This document shows positions 8,036 to 15,845 of a stretch of 64,000 bases of DNA, one piece after another. The translations under genes were made by a program, and so were the position numbers. Under the pieces are notes generated by a model. It ran no database searches and was not told the DNA's origin. It saw nothing but the letters and a program-made list of their open reading frames with translations. Position 1 is the stretch's first letter. Each line of letters opens with the position of its first letter. This DNA comes from Cyanobium sp. Cruz CV13-4-11 (GTDB taxonomy: Bacteria; Cyanobacteriota; Cyanobacteriia; PCC-6307; Cyanobiaceae): the NCBI RefSeq assembly GCF_024346055.1, contig NZ_JAGQCH010000007.1, forward strand, positions 1 through 64,000, written 5' to 3'.

Positions 8036-9166
8036 ATGACCAGCACGAACCTGGATGCCCCGACAACGGCGGCTGCGGTCAGCGAGGCCAGGCCGATCTC
8101 CGTGCCGGTGACGATCCTCACCGGGTTCCTGGGGGCGGGCAAGACCACCCTGCTCAACCACATCCTCAGCAACCAGGAAGGCGTCAAGACCGCGGTGCTG
8201 GTGAATGAATTCGGCGAGATCGGCATCGACAACGAGCTGATCGTGGCCACCGGCGACGACATGGTGGAACTGAGCAACGGCTGCATCTGCTGCTCGATCA
8301 ACGGCGAGTTGCTGGAGGCCGTGTACCGGGTGCTGGAGCGCCCCGAACCGGTCGACTACCTGGTGGTGGAGACCACCGGCCTGGCCGATCCCCTGCCCGT
8401 GGCCATGACCTTCCTCGGCAGCGACCTGCGCGACCTCACCCGGCTCGATTCGATCATCACCCTGGTGGACGCGGAGAACTTCGGCCCCGAGACGCTGCAG
8501 GGGGAGGTGGGCCGCTCCCAGATCGTCTACGGCGACATGATCCTGCTCAACAAGTGCGACCTGGTCAGCGAGGAGCGGCTGGAGGCCCTCGAACACGAAC
8601 TGCGGGCGATCAAGAGCGAGGCCCGCATCCTGCGCTCGGTGAAGGGGGCGGTGCCCCTGCCGCTGCTGCTCAGCGTGGGCCTGTTCGAGACCGACAAGGT
8701 GGTGGCCCAGCAGCAGGCCCCCGCCCCCAGCCACGATCACGCCAGCGAGGACCACAGCCACTGCGACCACGACCACGGTCACTGCGAGCACGAACCGGAG
8801 GCCGCGGGCCATCACCACGACCACAGCCATGACCACGGCGGCCATGCCGATCACCAGGCGATCGAGGGCTTCACCTCCCTGTCCTTCAGCAGCGACGGCC
8901 CCTTCTCCCTGCGCAAGTTCCAGAACTTCCTCGACAACCAGATGCCGGCCGGCATCTTCCGCGCCAAGGGCATCCTCTGGTTCAACGAGAGCGAGCGCCG
9001 CCACGTCTTCCACCTGGCCGGCAAGCGCTTCTCCATCGACGACAGCGACTGGCCGGGGGAGCGCAAGAACCAGCTGGTGCTGATCGGCAAGGACCTCGAC
9101 CACAAGCGGCTGCGCCAGCAACTCCAGGCCTGTGTGGCCAGGGAGGCAGGCAAGGGCTTCGCCTGA
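8036..9166 (+). CDS. CobW/COG0523 GTPase, probable zinc metallochaperone
   Basis: A 376-residue G3E GTPase. Walker A GFLGAGKTT is at residues 30-38, the metal-binding GCICC motif at 82-86, ETTG near 112-115 and NKCD at 172-175. A linker at 233-273 carries 16 His and 2 Cys, and a C-terminal CobW_C domain follows (FRAKGILWF). This architecture fits the zinc-linked subgroup of COG0523 (ZNG1/YciC type), which hands Zn to client enzymes under zinc shortage. The start is ATG 8036; the frame is open further upstream but without family sequence. Proximity to zur supports a zinc role. Confidence 0.88.
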   Translation: MTSTNLDAPTTAAAVSEARPISVPVTILTGFLGAGKTTLLNHILSNQEGVKTAVLVNEFGEIGIDNELIVATGDDMVELSNGCICCSINGELLEAVYRVLERPEPVDYLVVETTGLADPLPVAMTFLGSDLRDLTRLDSIITLVDAENFGPETLQGEVGRSQIVYGDMILLNKCDLVSEERLEALEHELRAIKSEARILRSVKGAVPLPLLLSVGLFETDKVVAQQQAPAPSHDHASEDHSHCDHDHGHCEHEPEAAGHHHDHSHDHGGHADHQAIEGFTSLSFSSDGPFSLRKFQNFLDNQMPAGIFRAKGILWFNESERRHVFHLAGKRFSIDDSDWPGERKNQLVLIGKDLDHKRLRQQLQACVAREAGKGFA

Positions 9167-9253
9167 TCGCCCCGGCCCTTTCGGCTGGAATGCCGCAACC
9201 ACTACGGAACCACCGGCTGGCGCCGCTAAGGTGACGTCCTACGACCCTTTCCC

Positions 9254-9397
9254 ATGACCGAGTTCCTCCTGATGATGGGCGTTCTCGCCCTTCTCGGTCT
9301 GGTGTTGTGGATGGCGATGGATTCCGACGACGACAACGGCGGCGGTGGCCTGATGCAGCCCGCCCTGATCCCTGTGCGCCGCTCCACGTCCTACTGA
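9254..9397 (+). CDS. 47-residue single-span membrane protein
   Basis: ATG 9254 to TGA 9397. The first 22 residues form one hydrophobic helix (LLMMGVLALLGLVLWMAM), followed by an acidic patch DSDDD, a Gly run and a short polar tail. It lies alone between cobW and futA on the same strand. Small proteins of this shape are common in picocyanobacteria; no function can be assigned. Confidence 0.5.
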   Translation: MTEFLLMMGVLALLGLVLWMAMDSDDDNGGGGLMQPALIPVRRSTSY

Positions 9398-9400
9398 GAC

Positions 9401-9414
9401 GTAAGCATTGATAC
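9401..9414 (+). promoter_or_regulatory. GTA-N8-TAC motif upstream of futA (NtcA-like)
   Basis: GTAAGCATTGATAC is an exact GTA-N8-TAC palindrome, the consensus of the nitrogen regulator NtcA, 75 nt before the futA start. No TANNNT box follows at the class II activator distance; the nearest, TAGGGT at 9459, is about 44 nt away. A few chance matches are expected in 64 kb, so it is only a candidate. Confidence 0.25.
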
Positions 9415-9488
9415 GCGCCTTCGCGTCGTTTGTTCCGTCTGCCACCGGGGGGCCTTCATAGGGTCCGGGCACACGCCCGTTCCTCCCG

Positions 9489-10580
9489 ATGCCCAGCTCC
9501 AGGCTCCCCCTTCGTCGTTTTTGGCTTGCCGCCGCGGGGTCCGTTGCTGTCGGGGGCGCGGCCATGGCGTTCTGCGCCACTGGCATCCTGCCGGCCAGCG
9601 GCCAGTCCCAGGGCAACGCTGCCGCCATCGCCCAGGCCGGCACCACCATCGGCGTTTACTCCGGCCGCCACTACAACACCGACAAGGAGCTCTATCGCCA
9701 GTTCACCGCCCGCACCGGCATCAAGGTGAACCTGCTGGAGGCCAAGGATGACGCCCTGCTGGAGCGGCTCAGGAGTGAGGGCAAGAACAGCCCCGCCGAT
9801 GTGCTGGTGCTCGTCGACGCCGCCCGCCTTGATGCCGCCACCGACCAGGGCCTGTTCCAACCCGTGCGTTCCGCCGCCCTGCAACGGGACGTGCCCGCCA
9901 ACCTGCGCGATTCCCAGGGCCGCTGGTATGGCCTGACGCGGCGTGTGCGGGCCGTGGTGGTCAACCCGAAGCTGGTGAATCCCGCCACGATCCGCACCTA
10001 TGCCGACCTGGCCAAGCCCGCCCTGAAAGGCAAGCTCTGCCTGCGGGAACGCAAGAGTCCCTACAACCAGTCGCTGGTGGCCAGCCGCATGATCCTCAAC
10101 GGTGATGCCGCCACCCGCACCTGGATTCGCGGCATGGTGGCCAATGTCAGCCAGCCCTTCTTCACCTCCGACACCCCCCTGGCCCGGGCCGTCGCCAGGG
10201 GAGAGTGCGGCGTGGGTGTGGTGAACTCCTACTACATCGCTCGCATGCTCTCCGGTGAAGCCGGCGCGCAGGACAAGCAACTGGCCCAGCAATTGAAGGT
10301 GGTCTACCTCAACCCCTCCCACGTCAACATCACCGGGGCCGGCGTCACCCGCCACGCCAGACATCCGCAGGCGGCGATCCAGCTGATCGAATTTCTGGCC
10401 TCCCCCACCGGCGGTCGCGGCTACGCCGAAGCCAACAACGAATACCCCCTCAAGGGCTTCGGGGATAATCCCATCCTCAAGCGGTTCGGCCCCTTCCGGG
10501 CCGATGGCGTCTCGGTGGAGCAGATCGGATCCAAGAGCAGGGCGGCCACCTTGATGATGGAATCGAACGGCTGGAAGTAG
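9489..10580 (+). CDS. futA: Iron(III) ABC transporter substrate-binding protein (FutA/IdiA)
   Basis: A 363-residue periplasmic ferric-binding protein. It has a basic N-terminus (LPLRRFW) and a hydrophobic signal segment to about residue 40. The mature part begins IGVYSGRHYNTDKELYRQFTARTGIKV, typical of FutA/IdiA. The iron-site tyrosines are suggested by YGLTRRVRAVV and NSYYIARML, and the C-terminal PLKGF motif is present. It delivers Fe3+ to the FutB permease encoded 8 nt downstream; IdiA homologues also protect photosystem II under iron stress. The ATPase FutC is not in the window. Confidence 0.92.
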   Translation: MPSSRLPLRRFWLAAAGSVAVGGAAMAFCATGILPASGQSQGNAAAIAQAGTTIGVYSGRHYNTDKELYRQFTARTGIKVNLLEAKDDALLERLRSEGKNSPADVLVLVDAARLDAATDQGLFQPVRSAALQRDVPANLRDSQGRWYGLTRRVRAVVVNPKLVNPATIRTYADLAKPALKGKLCLRERKSPYNQSLVASRMILNGDAATRTWIRGMVANVSQPFFTSDTPLARAVARGECGVGVVNSYYIARMLSGEAGAQDKQLAQQLKVVYLNPSHVNITGAGVTRHARHPQAAIQLIEFLASPTGGRGYAEANNEYPLKGFGDNPILKRFGPFRADGVSVEQIGSKSRAATLMMESNGWK

Positions 10581-10588
10581 GTCACCGG

Positions 10589-12151
10589 ATGGGGGTTTTG
10601 GCAACGGCCGAGCGGGCGACAGCCAACAGGAGCGGGCCGCCACTGCGGCGTGCCCCCCTGGCGGCGGCGGTGCTCCTGGTCTGCGGACTGGCCCTGTTGC
10701 CGTTCCTGGTCCTGGCTGGCTTTGCCCTGCGGGATGCCGGCTCCAGCCAGTTGTGGCTGGGGGCCGAAGGCCTCGAGCAGCTGACCAACACCCTGGTGCT
10801 GGTGCTGGCCGTGGGCCTGATCGGGGCCCTGCTCGGCACCGCCAACGGCTGGCTCACCGCCTGCTGCCAGTTTCCCGGTCGCCGCTGGCTGCGGCTGGCC
10901 CAGGTGCTGCCCCTGGCGGCGCCTGCCTTCGTGCTGGCCGCCGTGCTGGTCGACCTGGGCAGCCGCTGGGGCTTTCGCGTGCACGGCATCGGCTGGGCCG
11001 TGCTGCTGCTCAGCCTCACCACCTACAGCTATGTGTTCCTGCTCTCCACCGAGAGCTTCTCCGGCAGTGGGCAGCGCCAGCTGGAGGCCTGCCGCAGCCT
11101 GGGCGTGGGCCCCTGGGGCAGTTTCCGGCGCGTCGCCCTGCCCCTGGCACTGCCGTCCATCGGCGCCGGCGTCGCCCTCAGCGGCATGGAGGTGGTCAAT
11201 GAGCTCGGCGCCGTGGAACTGCTGGGCGTTCCCACCCTGTCGCGGGGCATCCTGCAGCGCTGGCAAGGCGAAGGCGACCTGCAGGGGGCCGTGGGCCTGG
11301 CCCTGATCGCCCTGGTGCTGGTCAGCCTGCTGGTGGGGGCCGAACGCTGGATGCGCCACCGCAGCCGCCGCTGGACCATCGGCCAGGACGGTGCCGACGC
11401 CTTGCAGTGGCCCCTGCGGGGCTGGCGCTGCCACCTGGCCCAGCTGCTCACCCTGCTGCCGCCCCTGGCCAGCCTGGGGATCCCGCTCACCTGGCTGGTG
11501 CTGAGCCGTGACCATCTGCAGAGCGATCCGCTCGAGGATCTGCTGGCCCTCACCGCGCGCAGCCTCGGCCTGGCCCTGGCCGCCGCGCTGCTGACGGTGG
11601 CGGCGGCCCTGCTGCTGGCGATCAGCCGCCGCTGGCTCGCCCATCCCCTGCTGGGCCGGCTCACCTTCTTCGCCGGCATGGGCTACGCCGTGCCCGGCAC
11701 CGTGCTGGCCCTGGCCCTGATGCTGATCGGCGGCCCCCTGCAGCTCAGCCCCCTGCTGCTTCTGCTCTGGGGCTACGGCGACCGCTTCCTGGCCGTCTCA
11801 AAACAGGGACTCGACGCCGCCTTCGAGCACATCCCCCCCAGCCTCGATGAATGCGCCACCAGCCTCGGCTGCAGCTGGCTGGCGGTGCTGCGCCGCGTTC
11901 ACCTGCCCCTGTTGCGGGGTCCGGTGCTGGTGGGGGCGTTGCTGGTGTTCGTCGACGTGGTGAAGGAACTGCCCCTCACCTTCTCCCTGCGCCCCTTCGA
12001 CTTCGACACCCTCTCGGTGCGGGTCTATCAGTACGCCAGCGACGAACGGGTGGGGGCGGCCCTGGTGCCGGCGCTGCTGATCCTGGCCCTGGGGCTGGCG
12101 GCCTCGGTGGCCCTGATGCCCAGCCTGGAGCGCCAGGGCAAGGGGGGCTGA
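10589..12151 (+). CDS. futB: Iron(III) ABC transporter permease
   Basis: A 520-residue double-length permease of the FbpB/FutB type with about twelve membrane helices. Two ABC-permease EAA-like loops are visible (EACRSLGVGPWGSFRRVALPLA and DECATSLGCSWLAVLRRVHLP), where the ATPase docks. It starts 8 nt after futA and forms the membrane channel for ferric iron. No ATPase follows, so futC must be encoded elsewhere, as is common in cyanobacteria. Confidence 0.92.
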   Translation: MGVLATAERATANRSGPPLRRAPLAAAVLLVCGLALLPFLVLAGFALRDAGSSQLWLGAEGLEQLTNTLVLVLAVGLIGALLGTANGWLTACCQFPGRRWLRLAQVLPLAAPAFVLAAVLVDLGSRWGFRVHGIGWAVLLLSLTTYSYVFLLSTESFSGSGQRQLEACRSLGVGPWGSFRRVALPLALPSIGAGVALSGMEVVNELGAVELLGVPTLSRGILQRWQGEGDLQGAVGLALIALVLVSLLVGAERWMRHRSRRWTIGQDGADALQWPLRGWRCHLAQLLTLLPPLASLGIPLTWLVLSRDHLQSDPLEDLLALTARSLGLALAAALLTVAAALLLAISRRWLAHPLLGRLTFFAGMGYAVPGTVLALALMLIGGPLQLSPLLLLLWGYGDRFLAVSKQGLDAAFEHIPPSLDECATSLGCSWLAVLRRVHLPLLRGPVLVGALLVFVDVVKELPLTFSLRPFDFDTLSVRVYQYASDERVGAALVPALLILALGLAASVALMPSLERQGKGG

Positions 12152-12175
12152 AGCGGCGCCAGCGGGCGTGGGGCC

Positions 12176-12319
12176 TCAGTCGCGGCCGCAGCAGCATTTG
12201 CCGCCTTTCCACTTGGAGCATTTCTTCTGGCGGCAGCCCTTCTTCTTGGCCTGGGGCTGGGGACCGCGGACGCTGATGGCGGCGGGGCTGTCGGGGAGGC
12301 TGCCGAGGGAGGGGGCCAT
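12176..12319 (-). CDS. Small Cys/Lys-rich protein
   Basis: A 47-residue ORF from ATG at 12319. The C-terminal half is strongly basic with five cysteines (KKKGCRQKKCSKWKGGKCC then CGRD), a pattern suited to binding metal or nucleic acid; the N-terminal half is low complexity. It ends 24 nt from the convergent futB stop and starts 43 nt after the Crp-type regulator on the same strand. The frame extends further (to 12424) but that would overlap the regulator gene. No known family was recognised. Confidence 0.5.
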   Translation of the reverse strand: MAPSLGSLPDSPAAISVRGPQPQAKKKGCRQKKCSKWKGGKCCCGRD

Positions 12320-12362
12320 GGGAGGGGCGACGAAGAACGGGCGGGGAGAAAAAGGAGAGGCT

Positions 12363-12956
12363 TCAGGCGGCCAGGGGAGCGCCATCGACCAGGGCCGGCG
12401 CCAGACGCAGGCCGGCTTCACCACTGGGGACCTGCAGCAGCTCGGCGGCCCGGATGCGGGAGATCAGCCGGGTGGTGGTGACCCGGGTGGTACCGATCAG
12501 TTCACCGATGCGCTCGTGGGTGAGGCGGAAGGGCAGATCGCACCAGGGCCCGCAACGGCGGCCGAGGCGGCGTACGAGCAAGGAGAACAGGGCATGGAGC
12601 CGCTGCTCGGCGCTGCCGAGATGGCGGATGCGCAGCAACTGCAGGGTCCACTCGTTGACTGGATCGAAACCATGGCCCTCGATCGGTTCGGCATCACTGC
12701 GGAAACAGAGGGGGGTGAGGGCCTCGACGCAGACGCCTTCACTGCAGAGCCGGTCGGTGCGCAGCTGGTCGCCGGACTGGAGGAAGGCCAGGGTCATGCC
12801 CTCGGTCTCCTCGCAGGGGCAGTAGACGCGGGCAATGCCATCGAGGACTTCGAGGCAGGAACCACCGGGCCTGGGGGTGGTGTCGAGCAGCACCGTCTGG
12901 CCGGCCGGCATGCGCACGGCGCTGACGGGGTCGTCGGGAAGGAAGCGGTAGCGCAT
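12363..12956 (-). CDS. Crp/Fnr-family transcription regulator
   Basis: A 197-residue regulator. Residues 1-100 form a short cNMP-binding-like beta roll without a clear cAMP-site Arg-Ser pair; 110-190 carry a Crp-type HTH (LTHERIGELIGTTRVTTTRLISRI). Several cysteines (CPCEE, C at LCSEGVC and LCF) could sense redox or metal, which is speculative. It sits between futAB and fur, suggesting a role in iron or nutrient response. Two tandem dyads precede it and may be its own operators. Confidence 0.82.
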   Translation of the reverse strand: MRYRFLPDDPVSAVRMPAGQTVLLDTTPRPGGSCLEVLDGIARVYCPCEETEGMTLAFLQSGDQLRTDRLCSEGVCVEALTPLCFRSDAEPIEGHGFDPVNEWTLQLLRIRHLGSAEQRLHALFSLLVRRLGRRCGPWCDLPFRLTHERIGELIGTTRVTTTRLISRIRAAELLQVPSGEAGLRLAPALVDGAPLAA

Positions 12957-12974
12957 CGGAGAGGAGCGCCCTTA

Positions 12975-12991
12975 TTGCGAACTGCTCGCAA
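12975..12991 (-). promoter_or_regulatory. Perfect dyad TTGCGA-N5-TCGCAA upstream of the Crp-type regulator
   Basis: TTGCGAACTGCTCGCAA is a perfect 6-bp inverted repeat with a 5-bp spacer, 19 nt before the regulator start. It fits the TTG...CAA scheme of Crp/Fnr operators, but with a longer 17-bp frame than the 14-bp FNR box. Together with the similar dyad at 13014-13030 it suggests autoregulation. Confidence 0.45.
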
Positions 12992-13013
12992 CCTAGACGC
13001 CGAAGGGGCCCTT

Positions 13014-13030
13014 TTGCAAGCGATTCTCAA
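13014..13030 (-). promoter_or_regulatory. Second dyad TTGCAA-N5-TCTCAA; possible Fur-box overlap
   Basis: TTGCAAGCGATTCTCAA repeats the TTGNNA-N5-TNNCAA pattern of 12975-12991, 39 bp away. Its right half ATTCTCA (13023-13029) also matches the ATTnTCA half of the Fur 7-1-7 consensus. The decamer TTCTCAATAG at 13024-13033 recurs on the opposite strand at 13579-13588, upstream of fur. Confidence 0.35.
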
Positions 13031-13078
13031 TAGCAGCTGGGGATTGCGAAGCGGCGGGGCGCCGGGCGGCTGGGCCGA

Positions 13079-13549
13079 TCAACCCTGCTCCTCAGCCGCG
13101 CAGGCCGGACAGAGGGCCCGCACGTTGAGCACACACTCCAGCAAGCGAAAACCGAAGGCCCCGGCCGCCGCTTCGCCGGCGGCCAGCACGGGGCCACTCT
13201 CGAATTCCTCGGTGCGGCCGCAACGGACACAGAGCAGGTGGTGATGGTCACGGTGGGCGTCACCGGCCAGCTCGAAGCGGCGCCCCCCCTCCGGCAGTTC
13301 AAGCTCCTGCAGCAGCCCCATGGAGCTCAACAGCCGCAGGGTGCGGTAGACGGTGGCCAGGGACACCCGCTCCTGGCCGCGCACCAGCCGCAGGTGCACT
13401 TCCTCCGCGCTCAGGTGGCTGCCCTCACCGATCCGCTCGAACAGATCCAGCACCCGCTGGCGCTGGGGCGTGAGCCGCTGGCCCCGATCGTTGAGGGTGG
13501 TGCGCAGGCTGCTGGGCTTCGCCAGACCCGTGGGGGGAGTGTTCACCAC
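13079..13549 (-). CDS. fur: Ferric uptake regulator Fur
   Basis: A 156-residue Fur protein. The winged helix contains LTPQRQRVLDLFERIGEGSHLSAEEVH and SLATVYRTLRLLSSMGLL. The metal-binding part has HRDHHHLLCVRCG and the second CPAC pair, matching structural and regulatory metal sites. Starts at GTG 13549. In cyanobacteria FurA represses iron uptake and the idiA/fut genes when Fe2+ is present. Its position beside futAB and the Crp-type regulator supports iron control, in contrast to the Zur-like protein at 7143. Confidence 0.88.
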   Translation of the reverse strand: MVNTPPTGLAKPSSLRTTLNDRGQRLTPQRQRVLDLFERIGEGSHLSAEEVHLRLVRGQERVSLATVYRTLRLLSSMGLLQELELPEGGRRFELAGDAHRDHHHLLCVRCGRTEEFESGPVLAAGEAAAGAFGFRLLECVLNVRALCPACAAEEQG

Positions 13550-13578
13550 GCGATCCCAGATGGTCGCAAAACTAGAAC

Positions 13579-14634
13579 CTATTGAGAAGGAGTGCCTGAT
13601 GGCGGTGTCGCCACAAGCGGCTCCCGCACCAGGCGCCGGTCGAGGGCCACCAGGCCGGCCGCCAGCAGATCAGTCAGCGTGACGATCAGGCGGTAGCTGA
13701 GGGCGACCGCCAGCAGCGGTGCTTCCGGCAGGGTCAGCCCCATGCGCAGCAGCAGCACCGCCTCGAACACCCCCAGCCCGCCCGGCGCCCCCGGCACCAC
13801 CAGGCCGGCGGTCCAGGCCAGGGCGAATCCGGCCAGCCACAGGGGGGCGTCGCTCCCCAGGGGCAGATCAAAGGCCCGGATGCAGCAGCAGAAGCCGGCG
13901 AAGCGCAGCAGCACGAAGGCCAGTTCCGCCAGCAGCGGCTGCCAGGGATAGCCCCGCAGCCCGCTGAGGCGCCCCAGGGGCGCCCCCTGCGCCAGCTCCT
14001 GCTGGAGCTCCTCCTCCAGGCCCAGGTCGCGGGCCCGACGCCGCTCGAGCCGCCCCAGCAGGGGATCCAGCCAGCGGGGAAGCAGCAGAGCCAGGGGCAG
14101 CAGGCACGCCAGGCCCAGCCCACCCTGCCAGCCACCCAGGGGCACCAGGGCCAGGGCCGCCACCGCCGCCACCAGGGGATCGAGCAGCACCGCCACCAGG
14201 GCCATGCTGGTGCCCACGGGGGCCGCCAGGGGCGCGCCCTCGCTGCGCAGCCGCTGCACCCGGGAGGCCAGGTGCCAGAGGCCCCCCGGCAGGAACTTGC
14301 GCAGGTTGGTGGCCACGTGCAGTTCCACCACCCCAGCCCAGGCGGGCCGCAGGCCCAGCCAATGCAGCACGACGCCCCAGGCGACGCCATTGATCAGCAG
14401 GCTGAGCAGGCTCACCCCGACGCCCAGCACCAGCCACAGCCAACCCTGGCCATCGAGGCGCAGCTGCACCAGCTGGCGGCCGTGGCTGAGCAGGGCCGCC
14501 ATGACAAAACCAATGCTGCCTAGGGTGATCCAGGGGCGCAGACCGCCCGGCAGGGCCGGCAGGGCCAGCCACTTCGGTGGCGACGGCAGTCGGCGCCGCA
14601 GGCTTTCGAGGCTGGGAGGGGACCAGGGGCTCAT
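13579..14634 (-). CDS. Lysylphosphatidylglycerol-synthase-like (UPF0104) membrane protein
   Basis: A 351-residue polytopic protein with about eight membrane segments. It shows the UPF0104/AglD-type core: LHVATNLRKFLPGGLWHLASRVQRLR, and near the C-terminus VVPGAPGGLGVFEAVLLLRMG. The family includes the flippase half of MprF and archaeal/bacterial lipid-linked enzymes; the soluble aminoacyl-transfer domain of MprF is absent. Probable role in membrane lipid or glycolipid translocation, not established. Overlaps the larC stop by 4 nt. Confidence 0.78.
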   Translation of the reverse strand: MSPWSPPSLESLRRRLPSPPKWLALPALPGGLRPWITLGSIGFVMAALLSHGRQLVQLRLDGQGWLWLVLGVGVSLLSLLINGVAWGVVLHWLGLRPAWAGVVELHVATNLRKFLPGGLWHLASRVQRLRSEGAPLAAPVGTSMALVAVLLDPLVAAVAALALVPLGGWQGGLGLACLLPLALLLPRWLDPLLGRLERRRARDLGLEEELQQELAQGAPLGRLSGLRGYPWQPLLAELAFVLLRFAGFCCCIRAFDLPLGSDAPLWLAGFALAWTAGLVVPGAPGGLGVFEAVLLLRMGLTLPEAPLLAVALSYRLIVTLTDLLAAGLVALDRRLVREPLVATPPSGTPSQ

Positions 14635-15845
14635 GGCGTTTCACCCTCTGAGGCCAGGGCGCGGCGGACCTCGTCGCGCACCTCTTCGATGGAGCGACCC
14701 AGGCGTCCGGCCAGCTCCACCAGGTCGGCGTGTTCCGCCTTGGCCCGCCGGCGACCGTCGGGCAGGCTGGCCCACTTGATCCGCACCGGACCCAGGGCGG
14801 TGGCCAGGGTGGCGCTGTGCCTGGGCAGGATCCAGCGGTTCTGCAGCTGCTCCCGCACCCCCAGCGTCGTGCCGTGACACCACCACACCTGGCGCAGCGC
14901 CGGCCCCAGCTCCGGGGGCATCAGGGCGGTGAGCAGGGTGCCGGTGCGGCCCTTCTTCATCGCCACCGGCTGGCTGAACACCTCGAGTGCCCCGCCCTGA
15001 CGCAGGGCCTCCGCCAGGTAGGCCAGGTCTTCGGCGCTGGCGTCGTCGATCTGGGCCTGCTGCTGCAACAGGACTTCGCTCACTTCGTTAGCTCCGCTAG
15101 CGCCATCGTCCCCCAGGGGGCGGGCCAGGGTGAGGCGCAGCAGGTTGGCCCGATCCAGCTGGCGCGTGCCCAGACCCACCCCCACCCGCAGCGGCACGGC
15201 CCCAGGGGAGGGGCCGAAACGGTCAGCCCAGCAGGCCATCAGGGCCAACCCGGTCGGGGTGGTGAGTTCGCCTGGGGGAAACCCCTGGCTGGAGGCCAGC
15301 GGCAGGCCCCGCGAGCGGGCGATCTCCAGCACCGCCGGGGCCGGCAGCGGCAGGGCCCCGTGGGCGGTGGTCACGCTGCCGTGGCCCGCTGGCGGCACGC
15401 CGCAGACCAAGTGCTCCACCCCCAGGTGCAGCAGGCCGGCGCAGACCCCCACGATGTCCACCAGGGCATCGATCGCCCCCACCTCATGGAAGGCGACGGC
15501 CTCGGCGGCTTGGCCGTGGACGCTCGCCTCCGCCTCCGCCAGCAGGCCGAACACCGCCAGCACCTTCTGCCGCAACGCCGGCGCCAGGCGAGCCGCCTGG
15601 ATCTGCTGGCGCAACGCCCCCCAGGGGCGGTGGTGCGGCTGGGCCTCCAGGGCTTCCACGTCCAGATGCAGGCCCCGCAGCCCCCCGCTGCGCCGTTCCT
15701 CGATGCGCAGCCGGTAGCGCCCCTCCAGCCCCAGGGCGGCGAGGGGCGCTTCGATGGTTGCCTCAGGGAGGCCAAGATCCAGCAGGGCGGCCAGCAGCAT
15801 GTTGCCGGCCAGGCCGGTGGGGCAATCCAGCAGGGCCAGGGTCAT
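14631..15845 (-). CDS. larC: Nickel-pincer cofactor biosynthesis protein LarC
   Basis: A 404-residue DUF111/LarC protein. N-terminal DCPTGLAGNMLLAALLDLGLP, then FHEVGAIDALVDIVGVCAGL and GELTTPTGLALM are family motifs. LarC uses CTP to insert nickel into the pincer cofactor of LarA-type racemases. No larA, larB or larE lies in the window. Overlaps by 4 nt on both sides (with the M41 protein and the UPF0104 gene), so it is part of a coupled run. Confidence 0.88.
   Translation of the reverse strand: MTLALLDCPTGLAGNMLLAALLDLGLPEATIEAPLAALGLEGRYRLRIEERRSGGLRGLHLDVEALEAQPHHRPWGALRQQIQAARLAPALRQKVLAVFGLLAEAEASVHGQAAEAVAFHEVGAIDALVDIVGVCAGLLHLGVEHLVCGVPPAGHGSVTTAHGALPLPAPAVLEIARSRGLPLASSQGFPPGELTTPTGLALMACWADRFGPSPGAVPLRVGVGLGTRQLDRANLLRLTLARPLGDDGASGANEVSEVLLQQQAQIDDASAEDLAYLAEALRQGGALEVFSQPVAMKKGRTGTLLTALMPPELGPALRQVWWCHGTTLGVREQLQNRWILPRHSATLATALGPVRIKWASLPDGRRRAKAEHADLVELAGRLGRSIEEVRDEVRRALASEGETP

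Noticed and set aside
9167-9253. Terminator after cobW
   Set aside because: A weak CCGGCC/GGCTGG pairing exists but without a T-run or a stable stem.
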